A stretch of 27,800 nt of DNA from Candidatus Delongbacteria bacterium (GTDB taxonomy: Bacteria; UBA4055), in contig JAFGVM010000091.1 of NCBI GenBank assembly GCA_016937995.1, positions 1 through 27,800 on the forward strand, in the 5' to 3' direction. The position numbers and the translations under genes were made by a program. A model generated the notes under the pieces. That model made no database searches. It had not been told where the DNA came from and saw nothing but the letters and a program-made list of their open reading frames with translations. Shown piece by piece: positions 8,797 through 15,346 of the stretch. The first letter of the stretch is position 1. The number at the start of each line of letters is the position of its first letter.

Positions 8797-9369
8797 TTGA
8801 TAAGACAAAAAGTAAATATTTTAAAAGAAGTGTTAGCATTATCTATTTTAATGCTATCCTGTTTGTCTTTTGCTGATGAATTTAATTATAAGGAATATTC
8901 CAATTTTATAGGTACTAAGGCATCGAATATTTCAGGATATGGTATTTATTACAGTAGAAGTATTTCCGAAAATTATAGATTGCAGGGTATGGGAATTGTA
9001 TACTACTACGAACTATCCAAAGAAAATGAGCAAAGAACTATTATAAATTACGACATCGGACTTGAGATACAGAGATATATTTACAGTGGCGGGAATATGA
9101 GATCTTATATTCTGGCTGGTGGTTACTATTATTTTGATGATGACACTTCAACTTTAACTGATGAGACCCAGGTCATAAATCACTCATATAATATTGGTGT
9201 GGGATTAGGTTTTGAATTTTACTATAAGAAGCTCGTTATTAACATTGACCTGGGATATAAATTCTTCGAGGATAATCTTAAAACATATGTAAATGGTGTT
9301 TATGCGTATCCTGAGCTTGAAAGAACTACAAAGGTAGGAGCCGGTATCGGAATCGGATTTATGTTCTAA
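8797..9369 (+). CDS. Predicted outer-membrane beta-barrel protein (second of tandem pair)
   Basis: A 190-residue paralogue of the preceding gene, 12 bases after it. The start is TTG at 8797, which gives a basic n-region and a hydrophobic signal core ending LSFA before DEFN. A GGAA sequence lies about five bases upstream. The body has alternating aromatic beta-strands and ends GAGIGIGFMF. The two barrels arose by tandem duplication. Function unknown; position suggests an envelope role with the export genes. Its stop is separated by one base from the stop of the opposing gene, so no terminator fits between them. Confidence 0.7.
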   Translation: MIRQKVNILKEVLALSILMLSCLSFADEFNYKEYSNFIGTKASNISGYGIYYSRSISENYRLQGMGIVYYYELSKENEQRTIINYDIGLEIQRYIYSGGNMRSYILAGGYYYFDDDTSTLTDETQVINHSYNIGVGLGFEFYYKKLVINIDLGYKFFEDNLKTYVNGVYAYPELERTTKVGAGIGIGFMF

Positions 9370-9370
9370 A

Positions 9371-9946
9371 TTATTTTAACATTTCACCCATCATCCTTAC
9401 ATTTTCCAATATTTTTTCTCTTTTAGCATTATCAGTTGATTTTAAAGAAGAGAATATTGTTGTCTTAACCGGTTTGATCCCGCAGAATTCAAACACACCT
9501 TTTTTTATAGAGCGTAAACCCGGACTTCTCATGTACCATTTATAATAAATAGAAGGCCCGTCCATTGTAGTTATCAATCTTGCTGATTTTCCTTTTAAAA
9601 ATTTTTCCGGTAATGGAGAACCTTTTTTGTATTTAAAAGCAAAATGTGGTAATATCACTCTGTCAATAAATCCTTTAAGCAGAGCAGGAAAAGTACTCCA
9701 CCATGTAGGAAAAACTAATACAATATGATCAGTTTTGGTAATTTGCTCTTGTACTTTCAAAAGATCAGGTTCAAGCTCCATTCGTTTCTTGTAACCATAC
9801 CTTAATATAGGATCGAATTCAAGATCTATCAAATGAATTAAATTTACATTTGAATCAGATGTATCAGCACCTTCTTTATAACTTTCAGCAATAGCAGCAC
9901 AAAAACTGTTCTTATCCGGATTTGCATTGATTATCAGTATATTCAT
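9371..9946 (-). CDS. NAD(P)H quinone oxidoreductase, flavodoxin-like fold (NQO1/MdaB family)
   Basis: A 191-residue cytoplasmic flavoprotein. It begins MNILIINANPDKNSF, the FMN/FAD phosphate-binding loop of the family (hNPxxxSF). It has FPTWWSTFPALLKGFIDRV at about 81-99, the conserved aromatic/flavin-contacting segment, then TTMDGP near 126-131. Family members reduce quinones by two electrons or act in oxidative-stress defence. A GGAG site lies before the ATG. It stands 74 bp after the two-TM gene and is probably the last gene of the leftward group. Confidence 0.85.
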   Translation of the reverse strand: MNILIINANPDKNSFCAAIAESYKEGADTSDSNVNLIHLIDLEFDPILRYGYKKRMELEPDLLKVQEQITKTDHIVLVFPTWWSTFPALLKGFIDRVILPHFAFKYKKGSPLPEKFLKGKSARLITTMDGPSIYYKWYMRSPGLRSIKKGVFEFCGIKPVKTTIFSSLKSTDNAKREKILENVRMMGEMLK

Positions 9947-10020
9947 ATTTCACTCCGTTACTGCTAAAAAATATAAAAGTATTTTAAACATATAAAAAGT
10001 AAATAGCTTCAGAACCTCTT

Positions 10021-10758
10021 TTATTCCTTCACGATCGCAGACGAATCCGGATCAAATGGATTTATTCTCAATGCCAATGAAAATAGATGTGGATAAGTAA
10101 CTTTTAGATGTTTCATATATGCGATCCATTGAGGAGCTAAACTACTATAAACTCTATGAACATCGCCAGCAAGATGCATATAATCCTCTTTCGGAAGCCC
10201 CTCTAAAGAATCTCTTGATTCTAACTCCTCGGTCAAATGAAAAGTTGCCCATAGAACATCAGTAAATTTCTCATGCTCAAGCAAGCTTGGATTTTCAAGT
10301 AATCTCAACATAAAATCTCTTTTCTCGGAAAGAAATTTCTTCACAACATCCCAATTCATTTTTTCAATATCAACTATAAATTCATTCTCCTTCAATTTCT
10401 TAACAAATTCATTGAACTTATCAGGTTTAGAATGCTCTTGAAAAAAAACAATATTATCAAGTAAATGCTTATCTATTTTTGCAAATATCGCAAGAATATT
10501 AGTTCCTATCTCACTGAAGAAAGCTCCGATAACCATATTAAGTTTTTTCATTTTCTTCTTTTTTTCTCGGTTATGCAATACTCTTTCAATTATAAGAGTA
10601 ACAATAAGAACTTCCAGAAATACAAAAGCTATATCACCTATCAGATACATAAAAATATGATGAGCATCTCTGAATATAAAATAATGTATCGTGTAAACTA
10701 GTGCTGATAAAATCACTAACAATAAACCTATTAATAACTGCTTAGATTCTATTTTCAA
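10021..10758 (-). CDS. Two-TM membrane protein of unknown function
   Basis: A 245-residue protein I do not recognise. Two membrane segments (about 7-27 and 36-60) precede a very basic stretch (HNREKKKKMKK) and a 180-residue, probably helical, cytoplasmic domain with many charged residues. It contains DVHRVYSSLAPQWIAYMKHL near 201-220. The start is TTG at 10758, with AAGGAG five bases upstream. It lies nine bases after the UPF0316 gene, so the two are co-transcribed and may work together at the membrane. No catalytic motif is visible. Confidence 0.7.
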   Translation of the reverse strand: MKIESKQLLIGLLLVILSALVYTIHYFIFRDAHHIFMYLIGDIAFVFLEVLIVTLIIERVLHNREKKKKMKKLNMVIGAFFSEIGTNILAIFAKIDKHLLDNIVFFQEHSKPDKFNEFVKKLKENEFIVDIEKMNWDVVKKFLSEKRDFMLRLLENPSLLEHEKFTDVLWATFHLTEELESRDSLEGLPKEDYMHLAGDVHRVYSSLAPQWIAYMKHLKVTYPHLFSLALRINPFDPDSSAIVKE

Positions 10759-10767
10759 AATTACTCC

Positions 10768-11340
10768 TTATTTACCTTTCTTTAATCTTACAAAACTCCC
10801 GAATCTTGATCTGCTTTGAGGGAAGACTCCTTCACTCACATATCTTATGTCTTCAATTGAATAGAACGCATTCGGATTATGTTCTTTTATTATTGAAACT
10901 ACTTTTCCAATATCAAGTCTTTTAATAACAGTGAAAATAACATGAACAGGACCTGTAGAGCCTTCCGCATTCATAACAGTTACTCCATAATTTTCTTTAA
11001 TCATATGATCCATTAGATCCTGACCTACTGTTCTGGTTATTATTCTAACAACGACCATACCCAGAGCTATTTTGCCCTCAATAACCATACCGACATAATT
11101 ACCAAGTGCAAATCCGAGCGCATAAGCAATCACGTTAGCCATATTATCAAGATTTTTCATTACCTGACTTATTGCAGCAAGCCAAATAATTATCTCAAAG
11201 AAAGCTAAGATTGGAGCAATGAATCTGTATCCCTTAGCTATAAAAATAATTTTTATAGTTCCTATAGAAACATCGACTATTCTTGCAAGACAGATAAGTA
11301 CAGGAACTATTATAATTGGAAATATCTCTGGGCCTGTCAT
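10768..11340 (-). CDS. UPF0316 / DUF2179-DUF5698 membrane protein
   Basis: A 190-residue protein with the known UPF0316 layout: three N-terminal TM segments (about 8-90) containing RIVDVSIGTIKIIFIAKG, then a soluble DUF2179 domain with GPVHVIFTVIKRLDIGKVV at about 125-143 and AFYSIEDIRYV near 158-168. The function of the family is not established; DUF2179 is also found in YitT-type proteins. AAAGGAG precedes the ATG at a good distance. It is the first gene of a pair with the two-TM protein. Confidence 0.85.
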   Translation of the reverse strand: MTGPEIFPIIIVPVLICLARIVDVSIGTIKIIFIAKGYRFIAPILAFFEIIIWLAAISQVMKNLDNMANVIAYALGFALGNYVGMVIEGKIALGMVVVRIITRTVGQDLMDHMIKENYGVTVMNAEGSTGPVHVIFTVIKRLDIGKVVSIIKEHNPNAFYSIEDIRYVSEGVFPQSRSRFGSFVRLKKGK

Positions 11341-11416
11341 TTACAACTCCTTTGTTCTTTGCAGGAAATTACGAAGATGAACAGCTAAAATCAAACTTAA
11401 GTTCAATTTTATTTAA

Positions 11417-11431
11417 AGTGTAGGTTACACT
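11417..11431 (-). terminator. Weak hairpin at the end of the CreD gene group
   Basis: AGTGTA and TACACT form a 6-bp stem around a three-base loop that overlaps the stop codon of the GNAT-like gene. On the minus strand it is followed by TTTAAAT, a poor T-run. It may be a weak terminator or a chance palindrome. Confidence 0.3.
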
Positions 11432-11760
11432 ATCTTGAACATCTTAAAATATTTATGCTGTTCAGAGTCAAAGAAGACTTTACGCTTAATAAAACCAAGT
11501 TTCTCGAAATACGGAGTATGTTTTGTATCTGAGTATATAAAGAATTTGATCACGTTCAGTTTAGATGCTTTTCTCTCAAGTATCCTTAAAATTTTTTCAA
11601 GTATATATTTCTCATCTACACTTTCAATAAATCCTATTCTTTTTATTTCAATACCTGATACTATAACAGTTCCGACAGCTTTTCCACCCTCAAAAACCAG
11701 ATACTCTTCAGAATTATCATGACTTACAGTTTTAAGATGTAAGAGTTTAATTATCTTCAT
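11425..11760 (-). CDS. GNAT-like N-acetyltransferase fold protein (degenerate)
   Basis: About 111 residues from the chosen ATG at 11760 (MKIIKLLHLK). The frame stays open upstream to ATGs at 11775 and 11823, but those starts lengthen the overlap with creD and lack a binding site. The pattern FEGGKAVGTVIV, then an alpha-helix, then FFIYSDTKHTPYFEKLGFIKRK with a final hydrophobic strand resembles the C-terminal half of the GNAT fold (the YFEKLGF turn). The acetyl-CoA loop is not clearly conserved, so activity is uncertain. The start overlaps the creD stop by 14 bases, so it is probably translationally coupled to creD. Confidence 0.6.
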   Translation of the reverse strand: MKIIKLLHLKTVSHDNSEEYLVFEGGKAVGTVIVSGIEIKRIGFIESVDEKYILEKILRILERKASKLNVIKFFIYSDTKHTPYFEKLGFIKRKVFFDSEQHKYFKMFKIV

Positions 11761-13477
11761 TTTGTATTTTCTCATTTTCGTTTGAATATTTGATATTGTA
11801 CCAGTTAACATTTCTTGTTGCATACATTGTCAGAGCAAGAGCTATGAAAAGACCTATACTGCCGAAAAGCAGTGAATAATCCTGGTTCTGCAGGAGTATC
11901 AATAAAAAAGTGTAAAGAACAGTTAGAGCAGAAGTGATCACAGCGGTAAACTTACCACTCTTTAGCATAGTGTATGAATACATCGCTATCATAATTATCG
12001 TTGCACCGGAGGAAATTAAATATGCATTTATAAAACACATATGCTCTGAAATTGATAGCAGAAGAATAAAAAATACTACTATTGCCATTCCTGCTAGGAT
12101 ATACTGCATCGGATGGATTTTCTTTTTTGTAACTGCCTCAGTTATAAAGAACACCAGAAACGTTAATGAAACGAACATAAGCAGATATTTTACAGCTCTG
12201 GATATCTTTCTGTAATCATCGACAGGTATCATTATTCTTACACCGAATGCTGAAGCTTTAAGTTTATTTTTCGGAAATTCTTCCAGGCATACTTGGGGAT
12301 AATCCCTGTTCAGATGCATAACATTCCATTCTGCTGTAAATCCTGAGTCTTCAATTTTTCTTTTAACGGGTAGAAAATTACCTGTGAAATTAGGGTCGGG
12401 ATTTTCTGATGAAAGTTTAACTGAAGTATCTTTTCCTATTGGAGTGACATGCAGATCTCCACTGCCGTTCAGATTAAGATCATAGGAAAACGGAATTTGT
12501 ATCCCCTGTTTTTCTTTCAGATCTATTTCACAGGAAAGTCCATGGTCATAGAAATCATTATTATTTAGTCCTTTGTCGAACAAAAGGATATCTTCACTCA
12601 CTCTGATCTTAACTATTTCATTTATACTTTTCATGTCTGAGAAACCTACTTCCATTACAGCCTTCTCCCAGATGATCTTACCTGATTTTGTATATTCTTT
12701 ATCTGCTTTAAGAAAAAACTCCCCGTTAACTTTCAGATCAGCCCTGTATAAAAGGAATTTATAAATACTTTTATACCTTATCTCAGGATATAATCGACCT
12801 TCAACATTTATTTTTTCAGGAAGAATATGCATATATTCAATATAAGTCTCCTTATCCTCTACCAGTTTATAATCCTTTTCACCTTCTTTAGGATTCTCAA
12901 CAGGTACTTTTTTATGAACTGTTCTTTCATATTCTACCGGAACATATAATACAGGTCCGTTCACTGTCTGATCTTTACCCCACTGACCGGATACTTCATT
13001 GAATGCATTAAACCTGGTAAAAGTCCGTTCATGAACCATGTTTTTAATAAAGCTACCAGGTATAAGAAGAAGTACTGCCAGAATTATTATCAGAAAAACT
13101 TTAACGATCGTTTGATCAGTTCTATATCTGATCTTTGTTCTTGACATATCATACCTGAGTTGAGTATCGGGATTTTCATTTTTTGCGGATTTACTGTTCT
13201 CAGTAAAATTTTCATTTTCTGTAAATGACATACGAAACCTCCATTTATTATTTTTAATGATTTTTTGTATATTTTTCTTATATCTAAAAAAAAGAAATAT
13301 CACAGTAATAAAAATTGAAAAACCGATAAATTTTTCACATGATATATATCCAATTTTATTATCTAAAAACGCATAGATCAAAAACAAAAGAAAGAAGATC
13401 GTCATAAAAGAACTTATTACTGAAAAAAATACTATTATGATCTTTTTTAAAAGATTCATCACTGAAGAAACATTCAT
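11747..13477 (-). CDS. creD: CreD-family inner-membrane protein with N-terminal extension
   Basis: The 576-residue product belongs to the CreD (Cet) family of inner-membrane proteins linked to envelope integrity and colicin tolerance. Hallmarks: FNEVSGQWGKDQTVNGPVLYVP near 154-175, a large periplasmic beta-rich domain (about 160-420), then six C-terminal TM segments with KKIHPMQYILAGMAIVVFF and LLLSISEH. The first 82 residues add two more TM segments that CreD proteins normally lack. Two starts have good ribosome-binding sites: the ATG at 13477 (GAGG, seven bases) and an internal ATG at 13231 (GGAGG, six bases) that gives a normal-length CreD. The long form is given here; both may be made. 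A candidate operator lies just upstream at 13503-13519. Confidence 0.9.
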   Translation of the reverse strand: MNVSSVMNLLKKIIIVFFSVISSFMTIFFLLFLIYAFLDNKIGYISCEKFIGFSIFITVIFLFFRYKKNIQKIIKNNKWRFRMSFTENENFTENSKSAKNENPDTQLRYDMSRTKIRYRTDQTIVKVFLIIILAVLLLIPGSFIKNMVHERTFTRFNAFNEVSGQWGKDQTVNGPVLYVPVEYERTVHKKVPVENPKEGEKDYKLVEDKETYIEYMHILPEKINVEGRLYPEIRYKSIYKFLLYRADLKVNGEFFLKADKEYTKSGKIIWEKAVMEVGFSDMKSINEIVKIRVSEDILLFDKGLNNNDFYDHGLSCEIDLKEKQGIQIPFSYDLNLNGSGDLHVTPIGKDTSVKLSSENPDPNFTGNFLPVKRKIEDSGFTAEWNVMHLNRDYPQVCLEEFPKNKLKASAFGVRIMIPVDDYRKISRAVKYLLMFVSLTFLVFFITEAVTKKKIHPMQYILAGMAIVVFFILLLSISEHMCFINAYLISSGATIIMIAMYSYTMLKSGKFTAVITSALTVLYTFLLILLQNQDYSLLFGSIGLFIALALTMYATRNVNWYNIKYSNENEKIQNEDN

Positions 13478-13502
13478 ACAAATACCTCATTTTAATCAAA
13501 GC

Positions 13503-13519
13503 ACTTTGAGTTTCAAAGT
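13503..13519 (-). promoter_or_regulatory. Candidate operator upstream of creD (ACTTTG-N5-CAAAGT)
   Basis: An inverted repeat with half-sites ACTTTG and CAAAGT and a five-base spacer, lying 25 bases before the creD ATG. A third half-site (CAAAG at 13497-13501) adjoins it. On the minus strand TATAAA directly abuts the repeat, so a bound protein would cover a -10 box. The same half-sites with the same spacing occur at 14475-14491. The likely ligand is the winged-helix regulator encoded next door. Confidence 0.55.
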
Positions 13520-13534
13520 TTATACACAAAAAAA

Positions 13535-13834
13535 TTATTGAATGTTCCGGATTATTTTTTCCAGTGCTGATAAATGTTCTTTGAATGCAATTTTACCTGC
13601 ATCAGTTGCAGAATAAATAGTTGAAGTTTTCTTACCGACAAATTTCTTTTTTATCTTAATATACTTCTCTTTTTCCAGGACAGAAGCATTACTGGATAGA
13701 TTCCCGTCAGTAATATCCAAAAGTGATTTTAACTCTTTAAAATCTATTTTTTCATTGACCATAAGTGCAGACATTATACCAAGCCTGACCTTATTTTCGA
13801 AGATCTTATTTATCTGTGAAATTATATCTTTCAT
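13535..13834 (-). CDS. Winged-helix transcriptional regulator (HTH_34-type) paired with creD
   Basis: A 99-residue one-domain DNA-binding protein. The pattern NKVRLGIMSALMVNEKIDF, FKELKSLLDITDGNLSSNASVLEKE (recognition helix about 40-55), then YIKIKKKFVGKKTSTIYSATDAG (wing) matches the winged-helix domain often annotated as HTH_34 (PF13601). From memory, regulators of this type sit next to creD in many Bacteroidetes; the same order occurs here. The ATG overlaps the stop of the preceding membrane-protein gene by one base (TAATG), so the two are translationally coupled. No ligand domain is visible. Two matching inverted repeats, at the operon promoter and before creD, suggest autoregulation. 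Confidence 0.85.
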   Translation of the reverse strand: MKDIISQINKIFENKVRLGIMSALMVNEKIDFKELKSLLDITDGNLSSNASVLEKEKYIKIKKKFVGKKTSTIYSATDAGKIAFKEHLSALEKIIRNIQ

Positions 13835-14460
13835 TATTTTACTTTTCGGTCATATTTGATATACATTGATATACCTGTGAGAATATTCAGGATACCAAAC
13901 CCTATCCCCCACAGAATAAAACTGAATTCTACGAAATACATGGATAATATTCCCGATAATAAACATCCTATTCCCAGATGTAAAATCTCCGGTCTTGAAT
14001 ATCTCCCGGCACTTAATAATGCCAACCCGTAGAATATCAGTGTCGCTGGTATAATTAGCCAGAATGTCTGATTCTGAATTAAAGATATAATTACGAAAAC
14101 TGCTGCAAGTACCGGAATGAAAAGATTGAATGCAAATCTTTTTGAACTGCTGTTAAAGATACTGTCCTTTGTTCTCTTTGCTTTTACATAACTCATTATG
14201 AAAGCAAATATCACAGATAATAAAAATATCGTTATAAAAACAATTGACAGATTTTTCAAGAAAGTTCTTTCTCTTTCAAGAGACAAAAGCATTTCTTCTG
14301 TTAGAAACAGAGAATCGAATGTAGTGTATAATACAAAAACTCCTATGATAGCCAGGATCCCGGAAACGACACCTGACAGACCGCTTAATGAAATAAAAGT
14401 CGATGACCTCTCCATTATATCTTTTATATGATCTATAGATTGCTTTTCATGCTCATTCAT
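13834..14460 (-). CDS. Multi-pass membrane protein of the wHTH-CreD operon
   Basis: A protein of 208 residues from the ATG at 14460, which has GGAGA six bases upstream. An ATG four codons earlier (14472) lies inside that binding site and is less likely. About six TM segments are visible: roughly 27-47, 67-88, 110-126, 128-150, 157-176 and 178-200 in the long-form numbering. The N-terminus has a cytoplasmic helix and FISLSGLSGVVSGILAIIG. Proteins of this type occur upstream of wHTH-CreD genes, from my memory of similar loci; the function is unknown. It is the first gene of the operon, follows the candidate promoter/operator, and is coupled to the regulator by a TAATG overlap. Confidence 0.75.
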   Translation of the reverse strand: MNEHEKQSIDHIKDIMERSSTFISLSGLSGVVSGILAIIGVFVLYTTFDSLFLTEEMLLSLERERTFLKNLSIVFITIFLLSVIFAFIMSYVKAKRTKDSIFNSSSKRFAFNLFIPVLAAVFVIISLIQNQTFWLIIPATLIFYGLALLSAGRYSRPEILHLGIGCLLSGILSMYFVEFSFILWGIGFGILNILTGISMYIKYDRKVK

Positions 14461-14474
14461 GAATATCTCCATTT

Positions 14475-14520
14475 ACTTTGAATTCCAAAGTATAATATAC
14501 AATTAATCTTTTCAAGAATC
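14475..14520 (-). promoter_or_regulatory. Candidate promoter and operator of the wHTH-CreD operon
   Basis: On the minus strand a TTGATT box, a 17-base spacer and TATATT form a plausible sigma70-type promoter, with TATACT slightly downstream as an alternative -10. Directly after it, at 14475-14491, lies the inverted repeat ACTTTG-N5-CAAAGT, which has the same half-sites and spacer length as the repeat before creD. The repeat sits at the -10/+1 region, the usual place for a repressor site. Confidence 0.5.
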
Positions 14521-14731
14521 AAATTGAGAAATTTAGTTGCGTAAACATAAGTAGTTATATATACTAATATTTTCATGAAATAGTATTATGGAATAATATG
14601 AAAAAAGTAAGAGAATATTTCAATCAATAACTGAAGTTGAAAAACGACAGAGATATACACTCATATAACAAAGAAAGGGATGGAGAAAATTAAAAGCCCA
14701 TTAGGTCACTTGGAAGTACAGGAAAAAAAAA

Positions 14732-14800
14732 CGAAGTACGACGTTTTGCCGTTTTAACCGGGCACGAACTAGACAGCAAAAAGAAGTACGTCGTTTTGCC
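14732..14800. repeat. Direct repeats GAAGTACGWCGTTTTGCC
   Basis: Two 18-base copies at 14732-14749 and 14783-14800 differ at one base (A/T) and start 51 bases apart. Their ends (GTTTTGCC) are nearly the inverse of the GGCAAAATG core of the adjoining dispersed repeat. Together they look like the remains of a structured mobile or REP-type element. Confidence 0.65.
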
Positions 14801-14803
14801 ACA

Positions 14804-14877
14804 CGTTGTGCAAACTTCCACAACATTGGCAAAATGTAACTGACTTTATCATCTATGGGTCCGAATGCTTTAGCATT
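14804..14877 (-). repeat. Dispersed repeat, copy 2 (74 bp)
   Basis: Matches 611-684 at 66 of 74 positions without gaps. The last bases form AATGCTTTAGCATT, a 6-bp inverted repeat with a two-base centre. The middle carries ACAACATTGGCAAAATG. It begins 22 bases after the stop of the small leftward membrane ORF. Confidence 0.75.
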
Positions 14878-14899
14878 GTATTTTAATTTAAACAGTAAT

Positions 14900-15121
14900 T
14901 TATGCAAAAAAATACCAGAGAAATATAATTACAAGATTAATAAAGCCATAAATCAGAAACGTTATTCCTTTTTTCACAGCCTCCCAACCACTAATATACT
15001 CTCTTGCTCTGGTTCGACTTTTATAATACTTATCTTTAATGATAAAAATACCATTGATCGTAAAATATATGAAAAAGGCAACGAATACAAATATTATAAA
15101 AAATCTAGAGTTATAAAGCAT
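14900..15121 (-). CDS. Small two-TM membrane protein, hypothetical
   Basis: A 73-residue ORF with a clear membrane-protein composition: TM 1 at about 6-29, a basic loop (KDKYYKSRTRAREYISGWEA), and TM 2 at about 52-72, ending FLWYFFA. An AGGAA sequence lies nine bases before the ATG. It is isolated, between the CreD operon and htpG, and a dispersed repeat begins right after it. I do not recognise a family. Coding is plausible but not proven; the opposite-strand frame here has no comparable pattern. Confidence 0.45.
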   Translation of the reverse strand: MLYNSRFFIIFVFVAFFIYFTINGIFIIKDKYYKSRTRAREYISGWEAVKKGITFLIYGFINLVIIFLWYFFA

Positions 15122-15270
15122 AATTACAAATTCCTGTTATTAAGGTTTATTTAAAATTACTTTTATTAAACTTTGATGTCAATTAAAATAATATGTTTAT
15201 TAAATAACACCGTACATCTGCCACATCCCTGACAATCTCTCCTCCACTTTGACATAATAAAAAACAATTC

Positions 15271-15299
15271 ATGCCTGAAATGTTATGGCATTATATTTG
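15271..15299 (+). promoter_or_regulatory. Possible promoter/operator region of htpG
   Basis: An inverted repeat ATGCC-N11-GGCAT (15271-15291) directly precedes TATATTTG (15292-15299), which can be read as a -10 TATATT or as a Bacteroidetes-type TAnnTTTG -7 box. No CIRCE element (TTAGCACTC-N9-GAGTGCTAA) is present. A TTGACA at 15249-15254 is too far from it to serve as its -35. The start codon lies 47 bases downstream, with AAAGGAG before it. Confidence 0.35.
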
Positions 15300-15346
15300 C
15301 AGAAGGATAAACATTGAAAATAATTAAATAATATAAAGGAGCAACA

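Larger units (their letters stand above)
14461..14899. other. Gene-free 439-bp spacer with promoter/operator and repeat
   Basis: The left end holds the promoter and operator of the CreD operon (14475-14520). From about 14690 to 14877 lies a repeat-rich stretch: the 74-bp dispersed repeat copy 2 and two direct copies of GAAGTACGWCGTTTTGCC at 14732-14749 and 14783-14800. The segment between (about 14525-14690) shows nothing recognisable. A leftward 68-codon ORF spanning the repeat (to 14701) is made of repeat sequence and lacks support as a gene. Confidence 0.6.

Noticed and set aside
14701-14907. Leftward 68-codon ORF over the repeat region
   Set aside because: It consists of the dispersed repeat and the direct repeats; the other copy has similar codons only because the DNA is similar, and its frame is broken.
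14855-15154. Rightward 99-codon ORF
   Set aside because: Antisense to the better-looking small membrane ORF, with no recognisable pattern and no binding site.
15249-15254. TTGACA upstream of htpG as a -35 box
   Set aside because: No -10-like sequence at 16-18 bases; the nearest good box is about 37 bases away.
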